Below, one piece after another: positions 8,514-15,935 of a stretch of DNA of 64,000 nucleotides. This DNA comes from Agromyces bracchium (GTDB lineage Bacteria; Actinomycetota; Actinomycetes; Actinomycetales; Microbacteriaceae), in assembly GCF_009709675.1 (NCBI RefSeq), contig NZ_WMLB01000006.1:267730-331729 (forward strand). The letters run 5' to 3'. Position 1 is the first letter of the stretch; each line of letters begins with the position of its first letter. Position numbers and translations under genes: made by a program. Under the pieces are notes generated by a model. It had not been told where the DNA came from. It saw nothing but the letters and a program-made list of their open reading frames with translations, and searched no databases.

Positions 8514-8549
8514 GTGAGTACTGACACCTGTCGCTGCTGTCGCCGCTAG
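8514..8549 (+). CDS. Cys-rich near-leaderless small ORF, putative attenuator peptide
   Basis: GTG-initiated 11-residue peptide M-S-T-D-T-C-R-C-C-R-R followed by TAG. Three of its last six residues are Cys. There is no ribosome site; a TAGCGT -10 box ends ten bases before the GTG, so the mRNA starts at or within a few bases of it. Leaderless polycysteine ORFs are known in mycobacteria as Cys-responsive attenuators (ribosome stalling at Cys codons). The stop is followed by a 7-bp hairpin GATCGTC/GACGATC (8552-8571) and GGCGCG/CGCGCC (8576-8595), with 227 bases to the oxygenase start. Role is inferred from design, not from homology. Confidence 0.55.
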   Translation: MSTDTCRCCRR

Positions 8550-8551
8550 GC

Positions 8552-8776
8552 GATCGTCCTCCCCGACGATCCCAGGGCGCGATTCCTCACGCGCCGCCGA
8601 CCGCAGCCCAGCTCACGCCGCATCCGACGCGTCCGCGTCAGCCCACCGGCATCCGTCTCGAGACCCGCTCCCTCCGCTGGAGGACACGAGACCGGATGCC
8701 ACGGGCAGACGTCCAAGGATGCCGGGGCCGCATCGTCGGCGCACCACCCTCCCGGCACCCTCGAAAGGACCAGCAC
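8552..8776 (+). promoter_or_regulatory. Structured 5' leader of the oxygenase gene
   Basis: Holds hairpins 8552-8571 and 8576-8595 directly after the small ORF. The segment CGACGAT (8564-8570) is also complementary to ATCGTCG near 8735, which would allow alternative folding. No known riboswitch class recognised. Confidence 0.35.
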
Positions 8777-9781
8777 ATGTCCGGCATCCCCGTCCTCGAC
8801 CTCTCCCTCCTCAACGGCACCCCCGAGCAGCAGGCGCAGTTCCGCGACGAACTCCGCCGCGCGACCCACGAGGTCGGGTTCTTCTCGCTCGTCGGCCACG
8901 GCGTGCCCGCAGAGCTCATCGACCGCGCCTACGAGGTCGCCCGCGCGTTCTTCGCGCTCCCCGAGTCGCACAAGCTCGCGATCGAGAACGTGAAGAGCCC
9001 CCACTTCCGCGGCTACACGCGCATGGGTGGCGAGCGCACGCTCGGCCGCGTCGACATCCGCGAGCAGATCGACATCGGCGCCGAGCGACCCGCCGTGCCC
9101 GTCGGCCCCGACACCGCCGACTACCAGGTGCTCCAAGGCCCGAACCTGTGGCCCGAGGCGCTCCCCGAGCTGCGCGAGGTCGCCGAGGAGTGGATCCGCC
9201 GCCTCGACGAGGTCGGCACGCGGCTCCTCCGCGCCTGGGCCGAGGCGCTCGGCGCGCCATCCGCCACCTTCGACGCCGCGTTCGCGACGCCGTCGCCGTA
9301 CATGAAGATCGTGCGCTACCCCGGCGTCGAGGCCGAGCAGCCGGCGCAGGGCGTCGGCGCGCACAAGGACCTCGGCGTGCTGACGCTCCTCTCGGTCGAG
9401 GAGGGCAAGGCGGGCCTCCAGGTCGAGAAGGACGGCGAGTGGATCGACGTGACGCCGCCCGCCGGCTCGTTCGTCGTGAACATCGGCGAGCTCCTCGAGA
9501 TCGCCACGGGCGGCTACCTGAAGGCGACGCTGCACCGCGTGGTCTCGCCCGAGCCCGGCACCGAGCGCATCTCGATCCCCTACTTCCACGGCCCGTCGCT
9601 CGATGCGACGATCCCGACGATCGACCTGCCGCCCGCCCTCGCCGCCGAGGCGCCCGGCGTCACCCAGGACCCCGCGAACCCACTCCACGCGGTCTTCGGC
9701 GAGAACTGGCTGAAGAGCCGCCTGCGCGCGCACCCCAACGTCGTCGAGGCCCAGCACCCGCGCCTGCTCGTCGGCGCGTAG
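8777..9781 (+). CDS. 2-oxoglutarate/Fe(II)-dependent oxygenase, isopenicillin N synthase-like
   Basis: Encodes 334 residues from the ATG at 8777, with GAAAGGA 7-8 bases upstream. The N-terminal DIOX_N region (PVLDLSLLNG, THEVGFFSLVGHGVP) and the C-terminal 2OG-FeII_Oxy domain are both present: the facial triad HKD in GVGAHKDLGVLTLL and the distal His in ATLHRVVSP, with the 2OG-binding arginine in TERISIPYF. Members hydroxylate or desaturate small molecules; the substrate cannot be read from sequence. Name similarity to isopenicillin N synthase does not imply beta-lactam synthesis, as no NRPS is near. The Cys-rich leader upstream suggests a link to sulfur supply. Confidence 0.88.
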   Translation: MSGIPVLDLSLLNGTPEQQAQFRDELRRATHEVGFFSLVGHGVPAELIDRAYEVARAFFALPESHKLAIENVKSPHFRGYTRMGGERTLGRVDIREQIDIGAERPAVPVGPDTADYQVLQGPNLWPEALPELREVAEEWIRRLDEVGTRLLRAWAEALGAPSATFDAAFATPSPYMKIVRYPGVEAEQPAQGVGAHKDLGVLTLLSVEEGKAGLQVEKDGEWIDVTPPAGSFVVNIGELLEIATGGYLKATLHRVVSPEPGTERISIPYFHGPSLDATIPTIDLPPALAAEAPGVTQDPANPLHAVFGENWLKSRLRAHPNVVEAQHPRLLVGA

Positions 9782-9838
9782 GCGAGCGGATGCCGCGTCC
9801 GCGCCGGGCGGTCGCGGCGCATCCGGCCCGCCGCCCGC

Positions 9839-9898
9839 TGCGCGGATTCGCGACGAGTGCGCGGCGACGCACCCGCGCACTCGTCGCCGATCCGCGCA
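9839..9898 (+). terminator. Long inverted repeat after the oxygenase gene
   Basis: Arms 9839-9864 and 9873-9898 pair over 26 positions (TGCGCGGAT ... CGACGAGTGCGCGG with CCGCGCACTCGTCG ... ATCCGCGCA), with only a TCG/CCG mismatch, around an 8-base loop. Likely terminator; its length also suits a small mobile palindrome. Confidence 0.6.
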
Positions 9899-9954
9899 CC
9901 CGCCGACGCCGTCGACGTCCGGTGCAGGCGCGAGTCCGCGAGTTCCGGCAGACG

Positions 9955-9981
9955 TGTCGAAAGCGGGTTCCGCCGTTCGTC
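9955..9981 (+). promoter_or_regulatory. ECF42-type promoter of the DGPF-sigma pair
   Basis: TGTCGA (9955-9960), 17 bases, CGTC (9978-9981). The ECF42 group described in Streptomyces recognises TGTCGA at -35 and CGA/TC at -10, and its promoters precede DGPF genes, exactly the context here. Confidence 0.7.
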
Positions 9982-10018
9982 GTACGTGCGTAGCGTGACC
10001 GAGAGAAGGGATTCCGTC

Positions 10019-10858
10019 ATGGAGTACGCACTGTTCTACGCCGAGGGCGCCGACGCGCTGCCCTACGTTGCGGCCGACGACAACGTCGGCGAGTGGGTGG
10101 ACGACGTCGAGGCGCGCGGCGTCTCCGAGTACGGCGAGCGGCTGCGGCCCGAGCAGGATGCCACGACCGTGCGCGTGCGCGGCGGCGAGGTGCTCGTGGT
10201 CGACGGGCCGTTCACCGAGTCGAAGGAGTCGATCGGCGGGTTCGACGTGATCGACGCCAGCGACCTCGACGAGGCGATCGAGATCGCGTCGAAGCATCCG
10301 GTGGCCTCGTTCGGCCGAGTCGAGATCCGGCCGTTCATGCGGTGGCCCGACGCCGACCCCGATGAGCGGATCGTGCCGGCGGGCTTCGCCGACGAGGCGC
10401 CGCGCGGGCGGCGCTACCTGATGCTCGTGGTCGTCGAGCCCGGCGGCGAGCGCGGGGCGGCCGATGGTGCGCCCGCGGAGGACGACGATCCGGAGGCGTG
10501 GGTGCAGGAGATGGACGGCCGCGGCGTGCGTCGCTTCGGCGAGGTGCTGCGGCCGCCGGCGGATGCCACGTTCGTGCGCCGTCGCCACGGCGAGGTGCTC
10601 GTGACCGACGGCGGCTTCACCGAGGCGAAGGAGTGGGTCGCGGGCTTCGACCTGATCGAGGTGCAGGGCGGTCTCGCCGAGGCGATCGAGGTCGCGTCGA
10701 AGCATCCGATGGCCCGCGGCGGGGCGATCGAGCTGCGACCGCTGTGGCCGTTCGACGTGCACGAGGACCACGTCGCCCGCACCGAGCGCGAGGCCGCGGA
10801 GCGCGGCCTGCGACTCGAGCCGGCGGCGGCCGAAGCGCTCGCGGAGGTCGCGCGCTGA
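10019..10858 (+). CDS. Double DGPF (YCII-like) protein
   Basis: Encodes 279 residues from the ATG at 10019 (GAGAAGGG upstream). Two tandem YCII/DGPF domains: the first contains VLVVDGPFTESKESIGGFDVI near residue 65, the second LVTDGGFTEAKEWVAGFDLI near 200 (here DGPF has become DGGF). Each is followed by SKHP. DGPF proteins are the conserved partners of ECF42 sigma factors; their biochemical role is unknown. The stop codon overlaps the start of the sigma factor gene, and the upstream promoter matches the ECF42 consensus, so the pair is probably autoregulated. Confidence 0.88.
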   Translation: MEYALFYAEGADALPYVAADDNVGEWVDDVEARGVSEYGERLRPEQDATTVRVRGGEVLVVDGPFTESKESIGGFDVIDASDLDEAIEIASKHPVASFGRVEIRPFMRWPDADPDERIVPAGFADEAPRGRRYLMLVVVEPGGERGAADGAPAEDDDPEAWVQEMDGRGVRRFGEVLRPPADATFVRRRHGEVLVTDGGFTEAKEWVAGFDLIEVQGGLAEAIEVASKHPMARGGAIELRPLWPFDVHEDHVARTEREAAERGLRLEPAAAEALAEVAR

Positions 10859-12132
10859 CGCCCGACGCCGCCGCGGCGCTGCGCGACGCTCACGCGACCG
10901 AGTGGGCGCGCGTCGTCGCGACCCTGATCCGCGTCACGGGCGACTGGGACGTCGCGGAGGAGGCCGCGGCCGGCGCGTTCGCACGTGCAGCGGAGACGTG
11001 GCCGCGAGACGGCATCCCCCGCAATCCGGGTGCCTGGCTCACGACGGCGGCCAGGAACCTCGCGCTCGATCGGCTCCGTCGGCGCGGGGTCGAGGCCGAG
11101 AAGGTCAGGGAGTGGATCGCGATGGAGGAGTTCTCCGGCAGGGCGGGTGGTCCGCCCGACCCGGCCGACGTTGCGAGCGACGCCCTCGACGGCGAACCCG
11201 TCTGGGACGACCGGCTTCGCCTCGTCTTCACGTGCGCGCACCCGGCCCTGCCGATGGATTCGCGCGTCGCGCTGACGCTGCGCACCGTCGGTGGGCTCGA
11301 CACGGGCGAGATCGCCCGCGCGTTCCACGTGCCCGAGCCGACCATGGGGCAGCGCATCTCGCGGGCCAAGCGCAAGATCCGGCACGCCGGCATCCCGTAC
11401 CGCGTACCGACCGCCGACCTGCTGCCCGAGCGCCTCGACGGCGTGCTCGCGGTGCTCTACCTCATCGCGAACGAGGGCTACCTCGCCTCGCACGGCGAGG
11501 CCCTGCAGCGGCTCGACCTGGCCGCCGAGGCGATCCGGCTCGCCCGGCTCGTCGTCGATCTCATGCCCGACGCCGACGAAGCACGGGCGCTGCTCGCGCT
11601 GATGCTGCTCCAGCACGCGCGCTCGGCCGCGCGCGTCGACGGCGACGGCGACCTCGTGCCGCTGCCCGAGCAGGACCGCACCGCCTGGGACGCGGCCGAG
11701 ATCACCGAGGGTCTCGCATTGCTCGAGGGGCCGACGGACGGCTCGGCCCCCGGCCCGTACCGCCTCCAGGCCGACATCCAGGCCGTGCACGCCCGGGCCC
11801 GAACGGCCGACGACACCGACTGGCCAGCGATTCTCGCCCGCTACGACGAGCTCGCGATGCTCGCCGACTCGCCCTTCGTCGCCCTGAACCGGGCGATCGC
11901 CCGCGGCATGGCGTTCGGCCCGCGGGCGGGTCTCGACGACCTCGCATTGCTCGAGGCATCCGGCCGGCTCGACGGCTACCACCTGCTGCCCGCGGCCCAG
12001 GCCGACCTGCTGCGCCGTCAGGGCGAGACGGATGCCGCGGCCGAGCGCTACCGCGAGGCGATCGCGCTCGCCCGCACGGCCCCCGAGCGCCGCTTCCTCG
12101 AGCGCCGCCTCGCCGAGCTCTCCTCCGACTGA
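10855..12132 (+). CDS. ECF42-group RNA polymerase sigma factor
   Basis: Encodes about 425 residues: sigma region 2 (DAHATEWARVVATLIRVTGDW, split here, then AEEAAAGAFARAAETWP), sigma-4 HTH (GGLDTGEIARAFHVPEPTMGQ, RISRAKRKIR), and a long C-terminal TPR-like extension (DUF6596) with YLIANEGYLASHGEAL and ARADDTDW-type repeats, the hallmark of ECF42. No ATG, GTG or TTG occurs in frame near the expected N-terminus; homologues begin at M-T-x-D-A. The codon there is CTG (10855), overlapping the TGA of the DGPF gene and seven bases after GGAGG (10843-10847). I therefore call a CTG start. No anti-sigma factor gene is present; the C-terminal extension is thought to take that role. Confidence 0.85.
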   Translation: MTPDAAAALRDAHATEWARVVATLIRVTGDWDVAEEAAAGAFARAAETWPRDGIPRNPGAWLTTAARNLALDRLRRRGVEAEKVREWIAMEEFSGRAGGPPDPADVASDALDGEPVWDDRLRLVFTCAHPALPMDSRVALTLRTVGGLDTGEIARAFHVPEPTMGQRISRAKRKIRHAGIPYRVPTADLLPERLDGVLAVLYLIANEGYLASHGEALQRLDLAAEAIRLARLVVDLMPDADEARALLALMLLQHARSAARVDGDGDLVPLPEQDRTAWDAAEITEGLALLEGPTDGSAPGPYRLQADIQAVHARARTADDTDWPAILARYDELAMLADSPFVALNRAIARGMAFGPRAGLDDLALLEASGRLDGYHLLPAAQADLLRRQGETDAAAERYREAIALARTAPERRFLERRLAELSSD

Positions 12133-12142
12133 TCCGCCCGCA

Positions 12143-12158
12143 TCCACCGATCGGTGGA
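12143..12158. promoter_or_regulatory. 16-bp perfect palindrome ahead of the ABC operon
   Basis: TCCACCGATCGGTGGA. It lies 60 bases before the ABC ATPase start, and 11 bases after the sigma factor stop; could be an operator or part of a terminator. Confidence 0.4.
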
Positions 12159-12217
12159 GGCCGGAATCGACCGCTCCACGGCTTCCGGTCGCGCGTGTCG
12201 AAGAGGAGGCTCGAGGC

Positions 12218-13117
12218 ATGGACACCACCAGCACCAGCGAAGCGCCGGCAGTCAGCATCCGCGGGCTCCGCAAGCAGTACGGCGACGTCGCCGCGGTCGA
12301 CGGCATCGACCTCGACATCGCGCGCGGCGAGACCTTCGCGCTCCTCGGGCCGAACGGCGCCGGCAAGTCGACGACGATCGAGATCCTCGAGGGCTACCGC
12401 CTGCGCACCGGCGGCGACGCGAGCGTGCTCGGCGTCGACCCCGCGCGCGGCGGCCTCGAGTGGAAGTCGCGCATCGGCATCGTGCTCCAGTCGGGCACCG
12501 AGAGCGGCGCGATGACCGTGCGCGAGCAGCTCGCCCACTTCGCCGGGCTCTATCCGCACCCGCGCGACGTCGACGAGGTGATCGCCGCCGTCGGGCTCGA
12601 CGAGAAGGCGCGCACGCGAATCGCGAAGCTCTCCGGCGGCCAGCGCCGGCGCCTCGACGTCGCACTCGGCATCGTCGGCCGACCCGAACTGCTGTTCCTC
12701 GACGAGCCCACGACGGGCTTCGACCCCGAGGCCCGACGCGAGTTCTGGGACCTCATCCGCGAACTGAAGCGCGAGGGCACGACCATCCTGCTCACGACGC
12801 ACTACCTCGACGAGGCCGCGCAGCTCGGTGATCGGGCCGGGATCATCATCGGCGGGAAGCTCGTCGACGTCGGCCCGGTGCACGAGCTCGGCGGCGCCGA
12901 GGCGCGCGTGCCCATCGTCCGCTGGCGCGACCGCGACGGCTCCCCACGCGAGACGCGCACGGAGCGACCGGCCGAGCTCGTGGCATCCGTCGCCCGTGAG
13001 CTCGGGACCGAGCCCGCTGAACTCGAGGTCATCCGTCCGAGCCTCGAGGACATCTACCTGGACCTGGTCCGCGCCGCCGGCGCGGAGACCCGCGAGACCG
13101 AGGAGGCCCGCGCATGA
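12218..13117 (+). CDS. ABC exporter ATP-binding protein (drug/antibiotic type)
   Basis: Encodes 299 residues. Walker A GPNGAGKST, Q-loop VLQSG, signature LSGGQRRRLDVAL, Walker B LLFLDEPTTGFDP and H-loop TTHYLDEA are intact. The C-terminal region matches CcmA/DrrA-type ATPases of ABC-2 exporters. The ATG at 12218 has GAGGAGG about ten bases upstream. Its stop overlaps the permease ATG by four bases. Substrate unknown; the following histidine kinase and response regulator suggest the exporter responds to an envelope stress such as an antibiotic. Confidence 0.93.
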   Translation: MDTTSTSEAPAVSIRGLRKQYGDVAAVDGIDLDIARGETFALLGPNGAGKSTTIEILEGYRLRTGGDASVLGVDPARGGLEWKSRIGIVLQSGTESGAMTVREQLAHFAGLYPHPRDVDEVIAAVGLDEKARTRIAKLSGGQRRRLDVALGIVGRPELLFLDEPTTGFDPEARREFWDLIRELKREGTTILLTTHYLDEAAQLGDRAGIIIGGKLVDVGPVHELGGAEARVPIVRWRDRDGSPRETRTERPAELVASVARELGTEPAELEVIRPSLEDIYLDLVRAAGAETRETEEARA

Positions 13118-13977
13118 GCGCCACCGACCTGACCACCGCGACCGGCCCGGCAGCCGGCATCCGTCGCCCCGGGCGCCTCTCGCTCGGCGTCTCCCGCATC
13201 GGCTACGAGGTGAAGAGCTACTTCCGCTCGCCCGACGCCGTGTTCTTCACGTTCCTGTTCCCGTTCATCATGCTCGGCATCTTCACGGCCGCGTTCAGTT
13301 CGGCCGGCGACATCCAGCCGGCCCCCGGCATGGAGGGGATCTCGGTCGGCGCCTACTACCTGCCCGGCCTGCTGGCCGCGGGCATGCTGCTCTCGGGCGT
13401 GCAGAATCTCGCGATCGACATCGCGATCGAGAAGGGCGACGGCACGCTGAAGCGCCTGGGCGGAACACCGCTCTCGCCGGTGTCGTACTTCATCGGCAAG
13501 ATCGGGCAGGTCTTCGTCACCGGCGTGCTGCAGGCCGCGCTGCTCCTCCTCGCCGCGGCCACGATCTTCGGCATCGCGCTGCCCACCGAGCCCGAGAAGT
13601 GGGTGACCTTCGCCTGGGTGTTCGTGCTCGGCGTCGGGACCTCGGCCCTGCTCGGCATCGCGCTCTCGTCGGTGCCGCGCTCGGGCAAGTCGGCGGCCGC
13701 GGTCGTGATCCCGATCCTGCTCGTGCTGCAGTTCATCTCGGGCGTCTACCTGCAGTTCTATGCACTGCCCGAGTGGATGCAGAACGTCGCGAGCCTCTTC
13801 CCGCTGAAGTGGATGGCGCAGGGCATGCGCGCGGTGTTCCTGCCCGAGGACTTCGCGGTGCTCGAGCAGAACGGCGCGTGGGACCTCGGCTGGGTCGCGG
13901 TCGCGCTGCTCGCCTGGCTCGTGATCGGCCTGGTCCTCAGCCGCCTCACCTTCCGGTGGATCCGGCGCGACGCGTGA
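13114..13977 (+). CDS. ABC-2 type exporter permease
   Basis: Encodes 287 residues with six predicted membrane segments (for example FFTFLFPFIMLGIFTAAF, YYLPGLLAAGMLLSGV, GVLQAALLLLAAATIFGI, and LGWVAVALLAWLVIGLVL at the end). It carries the ABC-2 family pattern of an N-terminal helix pair followed by a charged cytoplasmic stretch (EKGDGTLKRLGGTPLSP). Start ATG overlaps the ATPase stop (ATGA). It pairs with the upstream ATPase to form a two-gene exporter. Confidence 0.93.
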   Translation: MSATDLTTATGPAAGIRRPGRLSLGVSRIGYEVKSYFRSPDAVFFTFLFPFIMLGIFTAAFSSAGDIQPAPGMEGISVGAYYLPGLLAAGMLLSGVQNLAIDIAIEKGDGTLKRLGGTPLSPVSYFIGKIGQVFVTGVLQAALLLLAAATIFGIALPTEPEKWVTFAWVFVLGVGTSALLGIALSSVPRSGKSAAAVVIPILLVLQFISGVYLQFYALPEWMQNVASLFPLKWMAQGMRAVFLPEDFAVLEQNGAWDLGWVAVALLAWLVIGLVLSRLTFRWIRRDA

Positions 13978-14016
13978 GCGCTTCGCGACGCGAGAGCCCT
14001 GTGGGAGCCTGAGTCC

Positions 14017-15216
14017 ATGCAGAACGTGCGGTGGTGGGATGCCGCGGCGGTCGCGGTCGCGGTCGTGATCGCCGCGATCTCCCTGCTCGACCCGCCGTTC
14101 GGCGCCGACGACGTCGGCGTGTGGGCCGTCGCGGGGGCGTTCCTCATCGTCCACCTGATCTGGGGGCGCCGGTGCGTGCCGGTCGCGACGACCCGCACGC
14201 ACCTGGCGGTCTCGATCGCCTACGCCGTGATCCTCGCGGTGGGCACCGCGATCGAGCCGTCGTTCGCGATCCTGCAGGCGTTCCTGTACCCGTTCGTGTG
14301 GTCGACGTCGCCGAACACGCGCAGCGCGATCATCGCGAACCTCGCCATCGCGGTCGCGATCGTCGTCGGCTACGCGGTGCGGGAGTGGCCCGCCGGCCTC
14401 GTGGTCGGAGGAGCGGTGGCCGCGCTGTCGGTCGGCTTCAGCATCGCCCTCGGCCTCTGGATCACGCGGATCGCGCAGTTCGGCGAGGAACGGGCGCGCC
14501 TCCTCGCCGAGCTGCAGGCCGCGCAGGGACAGCTCGCCGCGATGCACCGCGACGCCGGCATCGCCGACGAGCGGGCGCGGCTCGCCCGCGAGATCCACGA
14601 CACCATCGCGCAGAGCCTCACGGGCCTCGTCATGGTCGCCCAGCGCACCGAGCGACGGCTCGCGGGCGTCGAGGGCGCGGACGCGGCATCCGCTCGCCGT
14701 GACGTCGAACTCATGGAGCAGATGGCCCGCGAGGCGCTCACCGAGGCGCGCGGGCTCGTCGCGTCGCTCGCCCCGGTCGATCCCGAGGCGGGGCTCGGCG
14801 AGGCGCTGCGCCGGCTCGCGAACTCGTTCGAGCGCGAGACCGGTGTGCGGGTGACGGTGACGACGGATGCCTCGGGGCTCGACCGCGAGCTCGAGGTCGT
14901 GCTGCTCCGCAGCGCGCAGGAGGCGCTCGCGAACGTGCGCAAGCACGCGAACGCGAGCGCGGCCGAGATCGTCGTCACGACCGCCGGGACGCCGCCCGAG
15001 GTCGTGCTCGCGGTGCGCGACGACGGCGTCGGACCCGGCGACGCGGCGCCCGGGGAGAGCGGGTTCGGCCTCGCCGGGATGCGCGACCGCGTCGCGCTCG
15101 TCGGGGGCCGGCTCGAGTTCGGTCCCGGTCGTGACGGCGGCACGGTGCTGCGCGTGGTCGTGCCGGGCATGCGGGATGCCGTGCGACGCGACGAGCCGAC
15201 GGGAGCGGGGGCATGA
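14017..15216 (+). CDS. Sensor histidine kinase, NarL/DesK type
   Basis: Encodes 399 residues. Roughly residues 8-155 hold five or six membrane helices with short loops, then a coiled linker (FGEERARLLAELQAAQGQLA), the HisKA_3 box RLAREIHDTIAQSLTG with the phosphorylated His at about 193, and a HATPase_c domain ending in GFGLAGMRDRVALVGG. No large extracytoplasmic sensor domain, so it probably senses in the membrane. It begins 39 bases after the exporter permease and overlaps the response regulator gene by four bases. Confidence 0.92.
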   Translation: MQNVRWWDAAAVAVAVVIAAISLLDPPFGADDVGVWAVAGAFLIVHLIWGRRCVPVATTRTHLAVSIAYAVILAVGTAIEPSFAILQAFLYPFVWSTSPNTRSAIIANLAIAVAIVVGYAVREWPAGLVVGGAVAALSVGFSIALGLWITRIAQFGEERARLLAELQAAQGQLAAMHRDAGIADERARLAREIHDTIAQSLTGLVMVAQRTERRLAGVEGADAASARRDVELMEQMAREALTEARGLVASLAPVDPEAGLGEALRRLANSFERETGVRVTVTTDASGLDRELEVVLLRSAQEALANVRKHANASAAEIVVTTAGTPPEVVLAVRDDGVGPGDAAPGESGFGLAGMRDRVALVGGRLEFGPGRDGGTVLRVVVPGMRDAVRRDEPTGAGA

Positions 15217-15878
15217 GCGGCCGCACCGGCGAACCGATCCGCGTCGTCGTCGCCGACGACCACCCGATCGTCCGGGCGGGCATCGTCGGACTCCTCGAGT
15301 CCGAGCCCGGGATCGACGTGGTCGGCGAGGCCGTCGACGGCGCCGAGGCGGTCGCCCTCGCAGTCGAGCTGCGGCCCGACCTCGTGCTGATGGACCTCCG
15401 GATGCCCGTGCTCGACGGCGCCGCCGCGACCGAGCGGATCCTGGCATCCGCTGCCGGCGCCGCCGGCACCCGCGTGCTCGTGCTGACGACCTACGAGACC
15501 GACGACCACATCCTCGCCGCGATCGAGGCGGGCGCGAGCGGGTACCTGTTGAAGGCCGCGCCGCAGGAGGAGATCCTCGCCGGCATCCGCTCGGTCGCCG
15601 CCGGCGAGACCGTGCTCGCTCCGTCGATCGCGGCGAAGCTCGTCGCGCGCGTGCGCTCGGGGGCTGCGGCCGCCGCCGTGCCCGCGCCGACGCTCTCGCC
15701 GCGCGAGCTCGAGGTGCTCCGGCTCGTCGCCGACGGCCGCTCCAACCCCGAGATCGGGCGGATGCTGCACATCGGCGAAGCGACCGTGAAGACGCACCTC
15801 ATCCACGTGTTCGAGAAGCTCGAGGTCGGCGACCGCACGCGCGCGGTGACGCGGGCGATGGAGCTCGGGCTGATCTGA
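15213..15878 (+). CDS. Response regulator, NarL/FixJ family
   Basis: Encodes 221 residues: receiver domain with acidic pocket VVADDHPIV, phosphoacceptor Asp61 in LVLMDLRMP, conserved Thr in LVLTTYETD and Lys in YLLKAAP; LuxR-type HTH with SPRELEVLRLVADGRSNPEI and GEATVKTHLIHVFEKLEV. Forms a cognate pair with the overlapping upstream kinase. The closest target by position is the exporter operon itself. Confidence 0.94.
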   Translation: MSGRTGEPIRVVVADDHPIVRAGIVGLLESEPGIDVVGEAVDGAEAVALAVELRPDLVLMDLRMPVLDGAAATERILASAAGAAGTRVLVLTTYETDDHILAAIEAGASGYLLKAAPQEEILAGIRSVAAGETVLAPSIAAKLVARVRSGAAAAAVPAPTLSPRELEVLRLVADGRSNPEIGRMLHIGEATVKTHLIHVFEKLEVGDRTRAVTRAMELGLI

Positions 15879-15923
15879 GCCGAACGGCCGCCGCGGTGCG
15901 CACGCCGAGACGGTCGACGCCCG

Positions 15924-15929
15924 TACGCT
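15924..15929 (+). promoter_or_regulatory. -10 box of the lipid kinase gene
   Basis: TACGCT, six bases before the GTG at 15936, giving a leaderless transcript. I see no clear -35 box. Confidence 0.45.
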
Positions 15930-15935
15930 GAGCCG

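Noticed and set aside
8552..8776. Known riboswitch in the oxygenase leader
   Set aside because: I cannot match the hairpins to any known class (SAM, cobalamin, TPP); the Cys-rich ORF explains the leader better.
8777..9781. Beta-lactam biosynthesis (isopenicillin N synthase)
   Set aside because: Only the general 2OG-Fe(II) fold is shared; no ACV synthetase or other biosynthetic genes nearby.
8546..10771. Long minus-strand frame opposite the oxygenase and DGPF genes
   Set aside because: No domain and no ribosome site; opposite a gene with intact 2OG-Fe(II) motifs.
13054..15447. Long minus-strand frame of nearly 800 codons opposite the exporter and kinase genes
   Set aside because: Low-complexity Arg/Asp/His-rich product without domains; antisense of well-supported genes.
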